A DNA stretch of 64,000 bases from Microcaldota archaeon (GTDB lineage Archaea > Micrarchaeota > Micrarchaeia > Anstonellales > Bilamarchaeaceae): contig JAKEGJ010000022.1 in assembly GCA_022627495.1 (NCBI GenBank), forward strand, positions 1-64,000. Reading direction: 5' to 3'. Positions 1 to 8,511 of this stretch are shown in pieces. Positions within the stretch are counted from its first letter, which is position 1, and every line of letters starts with the position of its first letter. The translations under genes and the position numbers were made by a program. The notes beneath the pieces were generated by a model. The model saw nothing but the letters and a program-made list of their open reading frames with translations, ran no database searches and was not told the origin of the DNA.

Positions 1-248
1 AGCTCCACCACAATGCCAAGGTTGTGATGGAATGCTCCGAGGTGGGCTGATATGAAATCTGATGCGAACCTTCGAGGTGTCACATTTATAAGGAATCACA
101 ACGCGGGGCGTTCCGGAGCACGCATCGGGCGGATGGGCAGGTTGGGCGCGCGGATAATGTTTATAAATATGACCGGATTAGTCCTGACTCGACCAGAAAT
201 CGGAAAATACAGTGAATGAGCGCGAAATAAGCAACAGAGGTGTATCCC

Positions 249-398
249 ATGCCGGCTTGTCCGCATTGCCACATATATAAGGGCCTTTGGTCTCCCCTGA
301 TGAGGGGCGAGAATGGGCAGTTCGTCTGCAAGATTAACTTGTCCCACAGGTTCACCAGGGATGGTGAGGGGAATTTCCACTCCATATCCGGCGGCTGA
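249..398 (+). CDS. putative 49-aa small protein with CPHC motif (MPACPHCHIYKGLWSPLMRGENGQFVCKINLSHRF...)
   Basis: Manual translation from ATG 249 to TGA 396-398; TATA-like TTTATAAATA upstream (~160-170); CxxC plus a later Cys. Below the size cutoff of the ORF track. Confidence 0.4.
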   Translation: MPACPHCHIYKGLWSPLMRGENGQFVCKINLSHRFTRDGEGNFHSISGG

Positions 399-474
399 TA
401 AGGATAGCGAAACATTTATATATAACAAAATACACAAATGGCATCACCAGCAGTAAATCCCCCAGCGTGATGTA

Positions 475-1872
475 ATGCGTACACCAGACAAAGCACTGAC
501 CGGAATCGCTCCCAAAGAGGAGCAGGCACCGGCCAGAAAACCGTTCGCAGGCAGGACGGCACTCATCAGCGGCCTAATCGATGCGCACAGGGAGGAGGCT
601 TCGGGCGTGGCTTCTTCGTTGTCCCCGGCGTTCCAGTTCGACCAGCAAAGCAGGGCATCGGCCCAGATAGTCCAGAGCAGGAGGATTTTCGAGGCAGTCC
701 TTGATATCGCGCAATCCAGGGCCGCCATAGGGAAGTTCAGGAGGGAGCTCCTCACCCATGCGCAATCAATCGCGGATAAGAGAAGGGATGCGCAGACCAA
801 GATAGGCGCGCCCGCCCCTTGCCCGGCCCGGCCCGGGAAGCCGGCCACCATGAAAGATGCGCTCGTCATGGCATTTGAGGACATGGGCCTGGATGCGAGG
901 ATAATCGCCGAGAAGGAATTGAACGGCAGGGCGCTGTTTTCGGCGGAAACCGGGGGGCAGACGTTCAAGGTGCCAATCAACAGCAGCGCCTTGGAATTGG
1001 ACGACCCCGTAGCCAAGGTGAAAGTTATCCTTTCTTTCGTCCTTGGCGTTAGTGAAGAGGAGAGAAGGAAACAGTCCATGGCGCAGAGGCGTTCCACTCG
1101 GCCCGCGGCGACGCCGCTTGGCATCGGCGAGCGGGAACTGGATGGCAGGATGGTCACTTACGACGGCCAGCTGGCAGACGGCAAGGCGGGCCAATGGCTT
1201 TTCACATACACGGCCAGGGGGCTTGAGACGACATTCAGCATCAGCAGCGAAGCGAGGGGCGCGGACCTCCTGGATGCGATTGATGAGAAAATCGACATGG
1301 CGCACAGGCAGTACGGCCAGCCTTACCCGGCAGCCGTGCTTGAATGGCGCGCGATGGGCCGGGCCGGAAAAAGGTACCTGGACGGCGTCACCGGAGACTT
1401 GCACGGAATCGCATGCACGCTCGATTATCTGGCGACATTCCCCGCAAGGATGCGGGAGCTCATACCGCAGGAGTATCGGGAGGGCTTTGACGCCCTTAAG
1501 AAACTCCCCCCGCCGCATGCAGCATTCCTGAAGGGACAGGAGATGGAGGAATTAAGAGGCGCCCTGGATTCCCTGGGCCACCCCATCCACGCGATTATCC
1601 TCGAATCATATGGAACTCAGGACGGAAAGCCCGGGCGGGTGGCTGTGGAGCAGGCGGAATCCCTCCTGAAATTAGCGCCATCTGATGCGTTGGAGGTATG
1701 CGACGGAGCAATCGACAACGTCGCAGAAGCATACTGCCTTGTAAGCCGGGAAAGCCGGACGGCGTTACAGGATGCGGCAGAAAACCGGAAAAACTACTAC
1801 AGGATGATATTCTCGGTACGCAAGGCGATAAACGAAGCCGTCGCGGACGGCAGCCTGGAAGTCGACAGCTGA
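475..1872 (+). CDS. hypothetical protein, 465 aa
   Basis: Long ORF with codon usage like neighbouring genes; no family recognised. Confidence 0.75.
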   Translation: MRTPDKALTGIAPKEEQAPARKPFAGRTALISGLIDAHREEASGVASSLSPAFQFDQQSRASAQIVQSRRIFEAVLDIAQSRAAIGKFRRELLTHAQSIADKRRDAQTKIGAPAPCPARPGKPATMKDALVMAFEDMGLDARIIAEKELNGRALFSAETGGQTFKVPINSSALELDDPVAKVKVILSFVLGVSEEERRKQSMAQRRSTRPAATPLGIGERELDGRMVTYDGQLADGKAGQWLFTYTARGLETTFSISSEARGADLLDAIDEKIDMAHRQYGQPYPAAVLEWRAMGRAGKRYLDGVTGDLHGIACTLDYLATFPARMRELIPQEYREGFDALKKLPPPHAAFLKGQEMEELRGALDSLGHPIHAIILESYGTQDGKPGRVAVEQAESLLKLAPSDALEVCDGAIDNVAEAYCLVSRESRTALQDAAENRKNYYRMIFSVRKAINEAVADGSLEVDS

Positions 1873-1909
1873 CCGCATAATTCTGCGCGCCCTGCGGGGG
1901 CGGGCACCG

Positions 1910-3421
1910 CTACGGCCCTGTTGCTTGGGACAGCCGGTATTTTTTCAATATGAGTTCGGCAGTAATCCGCCCGGATTCGTAGATTGTCGGGAGGCCGCTG
2001 CCCGGGTGGGTGCCTCCGCCGACAAGGTAGCAGTTTTCGAGCTCCTCGAACCTGTTGTGGGGCCTGAAGTAAAGCATCTGCGTCAGGTTATGCGCGAGGT
2101 TGAATGTCGCGCCCAGGAACACGCCGTGTCCCGACTCCCAGTCTGCCGGGGTTATCATGTGCTCGGCCTCGATGTGCTTTCGGATGTCCTTTATCGGAGT
2201 GCGCGCCTCCACCGCGTCGAGCACCCTATTCCTGAAAGCGTCCGCCTCTTTCTTCCAGTCGATGCCGCTTGTGTTGTTCGGCACCGGGACCAGGACATAA
2301 ATCGTGGACTTGCCCTTGGGCGCAAGAGTAGGGTCGGTGGCAGATGCGTTCTGGATGTAGAAGGAGAAGTCTTCGGACAGCCGCTTGCGGACTGAGATGT
2401 CGTCTATGTTGGCGCGGTAGTCCTCTGCGAGGAAGATGCTGTGGTGCGTGAAATCGTATTTTTTGTCAAGGCCCAAATACAGCATGAATGTGGAGCAGGA
2501 GTACCTTTTCTTCCTGAGGTTCGCCTCCGAGTATCTGCCAAGAGCTTTGGGCTCGACAAGATGCGTCATCGCGTGCGCGAAATCCGCGTTTATCACGACT
2601 TCATCGAAAAGGAGCTTCTCGCCGTTCTCCAGCTCGACGCCGCGCGCCGCCTTGCCCGCGAGAACAAGCCGTTTGATGGGGAAACCGAGCCGCAGCTTTC
2701 CGCCATGCTCTTCAAAGACCTTAGCCATGGCCTTGGAAATCATGTTCAGGCCGCCTTCGACATGGTAAATCCCGTATTCGTGCTCAACGTACGGGATCAT
2801 GGTGAACACGCCGGGGCATTCCCATGGCGACATGCCGAGGTATTTGGCCTGGAAGGTGAAGCAAAGGCGGAGCCTTTCGGCGCGGAAATAGTTGCCGAGG
2901 TTCTCATAAAGCGAATTGTTCGTGAACAGGTACGGAATGGCGGCGATGAATGTCGGCCTGACGAACGCGCTGAAATTCGAGTAGTCCTTCTGGAGGCACG
3001 GGGCGAGCATCTCCAGCCGTTTTTTTTCCTTGGAATAGAACCTCGCCAGACCGCCTTCCTCGCCCGGGAACGCCCGCGCAATCTCAGACCCCATTTTGGC
3101 TCGGTCGGTTGTGGGGAAGAATTCCGCACCGTCGTGGAAAACCAGGCGGTACATCGGCTCGAGGCGGGTGAATTTGAGGTAATCGTCGCTTTTCCTGCCT
3201 GAAAGGGCGAAGATTTCATCAAGTATGTACCGCATCATGAGGAAGGTAGGCCCGGTGTCGAACGTGAATCCGCCTTTATGGATTGGCGCATTGCGCCCGC
3301 CGACTTCGCCCTCTTTCTCAAACACCGTTACGTCGAATCCCCTGCTGGCAAGCAGCATTGCGCAGGAGAGGCCGCCCGGCCCCGCGCCCACAACCGCGAT
3401 TTTCCCACCGGCTTTTACCAT
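1910..3421 (-). CDS. crtI: phytoene desaturase / CrtI-family FAD oxidoreductase
   Basis: N-terminal Rossmann motif GKIAVVGAGPGGLSCAMLLASRGFDVTVFEKEGEVGGRN, FDTGPTFLMM, and C-terminal YLVGGGTHPGSGLPTIYESGR typical of CrtI. Confidence 0.9.
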   Translation of the reverse strand: MVKAGGKIAVVGAGPGGLSCAMLLASRGFDVTVFEKEGEVGGRNAPIHKGGFTFDTGPTFLMMRYILDEIFALSGRKSDDYLKFTRLEPMYRLVFHDGAEFFPTTDRAKMGSEIARAFPGEEGGLARFYSKEKKRLEMLAPCLQKDYSNFSAFVRPTFIAAIPYLFTNNSLYENLGNYFRAERLRLCFTFQAKYLGMSPWECPGVFTMIPYVEHEYGIYHVEGGLNMISKAMAKVFEEHGGKLRLGFPIKRLVLAGKAARGVELENGEKLLFDEVVINADFAHAMTHLVEPKALGRYSEANLRKKRYSCSTFMLYLGLDKKYDFTHHSIFLAEDYRANIDDISVRKRLSEDFSFYIQNASATDPTLAPKGKSTIYVLVPVPNNTSGIDWKKEADAFRNRVLDAVEARTPIKDIRKHIEAEHMITPADWESGHGVFLGATFNLAHNLTQMLYFRPHNRFEELENCYLVGGGTHPGSGLPTIYESGRITAELILKKYRLSQATGP

Positions 3422-3475
3422 GACATTCCATCTTCGGATGGGAATATATCCTTTTCCCCAGCCCCTGGCTGCGCG

Positions 3476-4327
3476 TCAGATGACGGGATAGGCTCCCAGG
3501 GCATATCCGCAGAACGCATAGGCGATCCACAGGAAGAGCGAGATGTTCATTGCAATGAACGCAGCCTTTGCGTTTTGCGGCGTGGGGCGGGCGAAAACGA
3601 AAACGCACGAAAGGAGGTAGACGGATATTACCAGGAACATGCTTTTCATCAGATCCCAAAGGAAAGGCAGGTTCATGGCCAGGATGAGGATTGCGAACAG
3701 CGCTGCGGCGCGCGGGCCGAAGCGGACCGCGAACGAGCTGATGCCGGATTTGGAATCCCCTTCCATGTCCATGATGGTGCCAATGGCATGCGCTGCGGAG
3801 AAGACCAGGGAGAACAGAAGCATCTGGGGATTCAGGAAGCCGGTGCTTCCCGAAAGGGAGTAGCCCATGGCGTAAGGGGCGTAGGTGTAGGCTGCGTTTG
3901 ACAGGGAGTCGATTATCGGCCTGGATTTGAGCCTTGCCGGAGGGGCGGAATACAGGTAGGGGAATGGAAGGAAGACCAGGACCACAAGCAGCTGGAGCGG
4001 GCTCTGCGATAAAAGCGAGCTGGCGAGCATGGTTGCCATCACCAGCACAGATACGGGGATTATCCAGCGGCGGTCCGCTTCTTCGACCTTTGCGCCCCAT
4101 ACCTCGCCCTTCCTGCGGCTGTTTGCCCTATCAGACGCGATGTCGTGCAGGTCGTTTATGCCGAAAACGTAGATTCCCATCGGGAATGCGAGGAGGAATG
4201 CCTGGAACAGCACCAGTGCGCCGACAGCCGAGCCGCCTGAGGCGACTCCGAAAATATATGCCGCAGGCGCGACGAGCCAGAATATGGGCCGGCTTATCTT
4301 GACCATGCGCAGGAGCTTTTCCAGCAT
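3476..4327 (-). CDS. UbiA-family prenyltransferase, lycopene elongase-like
   Basis: Polytopic membrane protein with NDLHDIASDRANSRRKGE (UbiA NDxxDxxxD motif) and a second DMEGDSKSG motif; adjacent to and co-oriented with crtI. Confidence 0.8.
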   Translation of the reverse strand: MLEKLLRMVKISRPIFWLVAPAAYIFGVASGGSAVGALVLFQAFLLAFPMGIYVFGINDLHDIASDRANSRRKGEVWGAKVEEADRRWIIPVSVLVMATMLASSLLSQSPLQLLVVLVFLPFPYLYSAPPARLKSRPIIDSLSNAAYTYAPYAMGYSLSGSTGFLNPQMLLFSLVFSAAHAIGTIMDMEGDSKSGISSFAVRFGPRAAALFAILILAMNLPFLWDLMKSMFLVISVYLLSCVFVFARPTPQNAKAAFIAMNISLFLWIAYAFCGYALGAYPVI

Positions 4328-4361
4328 AGGCAGGCTAAGGGCGGGCGGATTTAATAAAATG

Positions 4362-4405
4362 GAAGCCCCCGACGACCTTCAGGTGCGAAGCACCTGGAGG
4401 GATTT
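4362..4405. repeat. 44-bp direct repeat copy 1, hairpin-forming
   Basis: GAAGCCCCCGACGACCTTCAGGTGCGAAGCACCTGGAGGGATTT, identical to 4462-4505 at exactly 100-bp offset; contains the inverted repeat CAGGTG-CGAAG-CACCTG. Confidence 0.9.
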
Positions 4406-4461
4406 GCCCGCAGGCAAATAGGGGGCTTCGAACGATATCGAAGAATAGCTGTGGGGAGTGA

Positions 4462-4505
4462 GAAGCCCCCGACGACCTTCAGGTGCGAAGCACCTGGAGG
4501 GATTT
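4462..4505. repeat. 44-bp direct repeat copy 2, hairpin-forming
   Basis: Identical to 4362-4405; its GAAGCCCCCGACGA edge matches the tRNA-Thr 3' terminus at 4659-4670. Confidence 0.9.
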
Positions 4506-4658
4506 TTCGCGATGTCAAGGTCGACCGATAAATCGACGACTCGATTTATGGTCCATTGATCGTAACGACGATCAATCGGACGCATCGACCTTGAGCATGC
4601 TCGCGAACGGATTGCCGTTCGCGACAAGCGAAAAAGAGGGGGCTCGAATGAAGATGAG

Positions 4659-4818
4659 AGCCCCCGACGAGATTTGAACTCGTGACCTCGTCCTTACCAA
4701 GGACGCGCGCTACCGTTGCACTGCGCTTTCTATTTGGAACGCCCAAAATGCCGAAGGCATTTTCAACGGCTCGTTTTTGGGCGCTTTTTCCTAAAAAGCG
4801 CAACTGCGCTACAGGGGC
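4659..4818 (-). tRNA. tRNA-Thr(GGT) with apparent noncanonical intron in the D-arm
   Basis: Minus strand GCCCCTG-TA-GCGC... ...GGTAGCGC-G-CGTCC-TTGGTAA-GGACG-AGGTC-ACGAG-TTCAAAT-CTCGT-CGGGGGC-T. The acceptor pairs 7/7 counting one T-G wobble, and the anticodon arm and T arm pair perfectly; discriminator U. About 80-90 extra nt lie inside the D-arm. Confidence 0.85.
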
Positions 4819-4977
4819 TGGCGGATAAATCAGTTAGGGAAAATTAATGACGATTGGGTTTATATTATTGATTGACGCGGCCTCCGGCCACCGTTTGCCC
4901 GCCAGCAGATGGGCGAGGGGGCGCGGAACGATTCAACATTAATAAGCATGTCGCTTGTAAATGGAAGAGGGAGCCAT

Positions 4978-5763
4978 ATGGACGGGAATGACGAAATCAT
5001 TTTCACCGGAGCATACAGGGATTTTTCGCTGGGAATCCGCTTCGACCTCTCAGGCAGGAAGCCTGAGGAAGTGGCCGGAGCGCTCGCGTATATCAGCGCG
5101 AGCATCGAACCGCACGCGTTCCGGTTCTCCGGCATCGACACAAAGAAAATAGACGAATTCGCGAAGCCGGCCGGAAACGGGCTGGCGGCGGCTTATGGAT
5201 TCCTTGAGGCAAAAGGGCCGGGCGGGGTGAAGGATGCGCTCCTGAAAGCCGTCCCGGACGCGAACCTCCTGCCCGCGGCCGAGTCGTACTTCTTCAGCAG
5301 GCTTCTTTCCGGCGCAGGCGTTCCGTTCAAGGTAGCGCCAACCCAGGCGGCCAGGCCGGAGCAGGAGAAGATAGAGGATTTCATCGGATTCGTGGGAAAA
5401 TTCGGTCCATGGATAGCGATAAAGAAGCTCGGGCTCGAAAAGGTGCAGGATTACGAGGTTTCAGGCATACTCGCAGGCATCAACCATACCGTAGTGAACA
5501 AGGCGTTCGATTTCGCCGGCGTAAAGAAGGATGACGCGATTGTTGCATCCGCGGCCGGAGGAAAGCGCCGCTCGTACGGGAATGTCGCGCTTGTTTTGCG
5601 GGAAATCGAGCAGAAAATGGGCGGCGATTCGGGCGATGCGTATTTAGTATGCAAGGCGCTTGAGACAATAGGCTACAAGCCGTATGCGAGCCCGGAGATG
5701 CTAAGCGTTGCGCATCCGGATATCAAGCCCCCGAAAGTCAGGGGGAGGAAGCCGAAAGGCTGA
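4978..5763 (+). CDS. hypothetical protein
   Basis: ORF starting MDGNDEIIFTGAYRDFSLGIRF after a GGAAGAGGGAG ribosome-binding-like sequence; no family recognised. Confidence 0.7.
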   Translation: MDGNDEIIFTGAYRDFSLGIRFDLSGRKPEEVAGALAYISASIEPHAFRFSGIDTKKIDEFAKPAGNGLAAAYGFLEAKGPGGVKDALLKAVPDANLLPAAESYFFSRLLSGAGVPFKVAPTQAARPEQEKIEDFIGFVGKFGPWIAIKKLGLEKVQDYEVSGILAGINHTVVNKAFDFAGVKKDDAIVASAAGGKRRSYGNVALVLREIEQKMGGDSGDAYLVCKALETIGYKPYASPEMLSVAHPDIKPPKVRGRKPKG

Positions 5764-5774
5764 GAGGTGAAGAT

Positions 5775-6680
5775 ATGGGCAAAGGATCAGGACATGGGAA
5801 AATCATAATTTTCGGGGAGCATTTCGTCGTGCATGGGGCTCCGGCGATAGCGGCAGGAATATCCAATACCGCGAACGTCGAGGTCATCAAAGCAGCCAAA
5901 AACAGCATCGTGACGAAGCAGCGCGTCATCCCGGATCTGAGCATCGCCGCGATAGCGAACGTGCTCTCTGCGATGAACATCAAGGAGAGCTACGAGGTGC
6001 GCCTCACCGGCGATTTGCCGACCGAAGGCGGCCTCGGCTCGTCCGCCGCGTTCTGCGTAGGCCTGGTCCGCGCGCTCGCCGACGAGAAGAAACTGCACCT
6101 GACACCCGAGCAGGTGAACAGGTTCGCATACGAAGGGGAGAAAACGTTCCATGGAAACCCAAGCGGAATCGACAATTACATCGCAACCCACCGGGGCGTG
6201 CTCGAATTCACGCGGGGCAGGACTCCGCTGGAGAACAAGTTCGTGCCACTTGAATTGGAGCGCCCGCTCGATTTTGTCGTGTCCCTCACCGGGAAGATAG
6301 GCTCGACGCCGAAAATGATCGAGAATGTCCGCAAGTTCAAGGAAGCCGACCCGGAGGAGTTCGGCCAGCTCATGGACGAGTACTTCAAGATTGCGACTGA
6401 GGGCGCGAAGTTCATCAGCAAGGGGAAACTGGATGAGATAGGCAGCCTGATGAACGCGAACCAGAGCCTGCTCTCCGAGCTTGGCGTATCGGACGAGCGC
6501 AATGACGCGGTCGTGGAAACCGCCATGAAGGAGGGCGCGTACGGCGCAAAGCTGACAGGCGGCGGGGGAGGCGGCTCGTGCATAGCGCTGGCAAAAGACA
6601 AGGCGCACGCGGAGAAGTTGGCGCAGGCCCTCACCAAGGCGGGTTACGCGTCATTTTCGACCGTAATCGACAGGAAATAA
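5775..6680 (+). CDS. mvk: mevalonate kinase (GHMP family)
   Basis: GHGKIIIFGEHFVVHGAPAIAAGI, PTEGGLGSSAAFCVG, AKLTGGGGGGSCIAL: the GHMP motifs 1-3. Confidence 0.93.
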   Translation: MGKGSGHGKIIIFGEHFVVHGAPAIAAGISNTANVEVIKAAKNSIVTKQRVIPDLSIAAIANVLSAMNIKESYEVRLTGDLPTEGGLGSSAAFCVGLVRALADEKKLHLTPEQVNRFAYEGEKTFHGNPSGIDNYIATHRGVLEFTRGRTPLENKFVPLELERPLDFVVSLTGKIGSTPKMIENVRKFKEADPEEFGQLMDEYFKIATEGAKFISKGKLDEIGSLMNANQSLLSELGVSDERNDAVVETAMKEGAYGAKLTGGGGGGSCIALAKDKAHAEKLAQALTKAGYASFSTVIDRK

Positions 6681-7377
6681 CAGCGTCTTTGGTTTTTCCT
6701 TCCGTTTTCCGTTTTGCCGTCTTCAATCCCACGCGCCAGCAGAATCCCTTAATCGGGCAGATGGGACAATGGGGCTTCCTCGGCAGGCACACAGTCTGCC
6801 CGAAAGCCACGAAATCGCGATTCAAGGTGCGGAGATATCGAGGCGGGATGGAGCGGGTGAGAGAGCGCTCTGTCTCTTCGGGCTTTTTCGTCCGGACGAT
6901 TCCGAGGCGGTTGCTTATCCGATGGACATGCACGTCGACGCCTACGACGCTCTTTCCGAATGCTCGCGCGAGCACGATGTTTGCCGTCTTTCGCCCGACG
7001 CCGGGAAGCGCTAGCAGGCCTTCGAGCGTATCAGGAACATGCCCGGCCCCAACGATAATCCTGCTGGCTTTTGAAAGATGCTTCGCTTTTGTCCTGTAGA
7101 AGCCGACGCCGTAGAGCAGCCTTTCGAGCTTTTTTGGCGAAAGGGCCATGACCTCGGATGGCGTTTTGGCCTTCTTGATTAGCCGCTCCACGGCATTCAG
7201 GGTGGCCTCGTCCCGGGTGCGCGCGGAAAGCATGGTGAAGACCAGAATATGGAAGGGCGATTCTTTCGTGGCGTTTTCGGCACGGTAGACGGCAGCATCC
7301 CTCCTTTTCGCCTCGCTTTGCATGCGCCGGATAATCCAGCCCAGCTTCCCGATGGCGGCCGTATTCACATTGCGCAT
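6631..7377 (-). CDS. nth: endonuclease III (HhH-GPD, Fe-S cluster)
   Basis: LPGVGRKTANIVLARAF...VDVHVHRISNRLGI and Cys cluster CLPRKPHCPICPIKGFC. Start placed at MRNVNTAAIGKLGW (7377), not the longer ORF start. Confidence 0.9.
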   Translation of the reverse strand: MRNVNTAAIGKLGWIIRRMQSEAKRRDAAVYRAENATKESPFHILVFTMLSARTRDEATLNAVERLIKKAKTPSEVMALSPKKLERLLYGVGFYRTKAKHLSKASRIIVGAGHVPDTLEGLLALPGVGRKTANIVLARAFGKSVVGVDVHVHRISNRLGIVRTKKPEETERSLTRSIPPRYLRTLNRDFVAFGQTVCLPRKPHCPICPIKGFCWRVGLKTAKRKTEGKTKDAVISCRLRSKMTRNPPW

Positions 7378-7435
7378 GGATACATCGGCCCGGGCGAGAT
7401 TTAAAAACCGCGCCGCAGTTCGATTAAGCGGGGAT

Positions 7436-8494
7436 ATGATGCGTTCGAACGTTCTGGTTCTTGGATTGGCATTCTGCATGATGGCTTCCAATTTTGCGTT
7501 TGCCGGGACCTGCCCGGCAGGCTCAGCGGACTGCTTTCTGTGCGGCGGGGTTGATGGGATACCATGCACCACGAATTGCACGGGCGCGTACCGGGAAGGG
7601 GTGGGCAACGTGGCCTGCGAATGCCCGCAGGGCCAGGAATGCAGGTGCTACTGCCCCTACAAGCAGCAGCTTAGCGCGGATGAGCGGTCCAGATGCGAGG
7701 TCGACCCCGCCTGCATGTCTGATTACCTCCCGCAGATGCAGGGGGCAATCGGGTACACGACCAAGACCGCGGGCAGCGTCATGATATTGCGTTTCGGCGC
7801 GGCTTCGGCTACGGCTGTCGAAGAGTATACCGTCATCTACGAGGGGGATACCCTGGAGATTCCTGAGGGCGGCAGCGTTTTCGTGGTCTTTCCGGGCAAC
7901 AACATCCGCGGCTTCTTCGGCGAGGGCGAGGTGACGGTGGCCAGGGAGGGGCCGGATAAGCCGCTGGCCCTGGATAGCGCCGGGGACTTCATCGCGCTTT
8001 TATCAGCGATACGCGACGAGGTCAGGGACAACGCAGGATGCAAGGGCGCAGTGACCGTAACAGGCGCAGGCCGCCTGCCCCAGGAGGATGCGCAGGTCGC
8101 AGCTGGAAGGGAGCATAGGATGGATTATTGCATGGAATCGGAAGTCATAATCGAGAAAAACGGGGGCAGCCAGACCGTCAAGGTCATTGAAGGCAGGGTG
8201 GCGGCAACAAACGACGAAGGAAAATCCGTGACGCTCCGGACTGGCGAGCAGTTCACATCATCAGCGGATGATTTCAATGCGGCGGGCGTAAAGCCGTTCG
8301 ACTATTCCGGCTTGGATTTGGGTTTCGCAGACGGATACGGTTCAATCGAATGCATTGGGAACTGCCCGGCCGGTAAGATGCAGACGCCGTTTCCCGGATG
8401 CTCCTGCATAGAAGAGAGAGCGGGGGGCGGATGCGGCTCCGCGTTCATCCTGCCGCTCATCCTTTGTGCCGTTCTCGCACTCAGGCGCAACTGA
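7436..8494 (+). CDS. secreted FecR-like protein with Cys-rich N-terminus and MYXO-CTERM-like C-terminal anchor
   Basis: Signal peptide MMRSNVLVLGLAFCMMASNFAFA; two FecR-like blocks (VKVIEGRVAATNDEGKSVTLRTGEQF); C-terminus GGGCGSAFILPLILCAVLALRRN. Confidence 0.7.
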   Translation: MMRSNVLVLGLAFCMMASNFAFAGTCPAGSADCFLCGGVDGIPCTTNCTGAYREGVGNVACECPQGQECRCYCPYKQQLSADERSRCEVDPACMSDYLPQMQGAIGYTTKTAGSVMILRFGAASATAVEEYTVIYEGDTLEIPEGGSVFVVFPGNNIRGFFGEGEVTVAREGPDKPLALDSAGDFIALLSAIRDEVRDNAGCKGAVTVTGAGRLPQEDAQVAAGREHRMDYCMESEVIIEKNGGSQTVKVIEGRVAATNDEGKSVTLRTGEQFTSSADDFNAAGVKPFDYSGLDLGFADGYGSIECIGNCPAGKMQTPFPGCSCIEERAGGGCGSAFILPLILCAVLALRRN

Positions 8495-8511
8495 GCCTGC
8501 GGGGGGCGGGT

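Noticed and set aside
96-437. Minus-strand ORFs at 96-437 and 161-415
   Set aside because: They overlap a plausible small CPHC-containing plus-strand ORF with an upstream TATA-like element, and show no recognisable family.
4362-4505. Possible short CRISPR array from the 44-bp direct repeats at 100-bp period
   Set aside because: Only two repeats, the spacing contains palindromes rather than a unique spacer, no cas genes, and the repeats match the tRNA 3' end.
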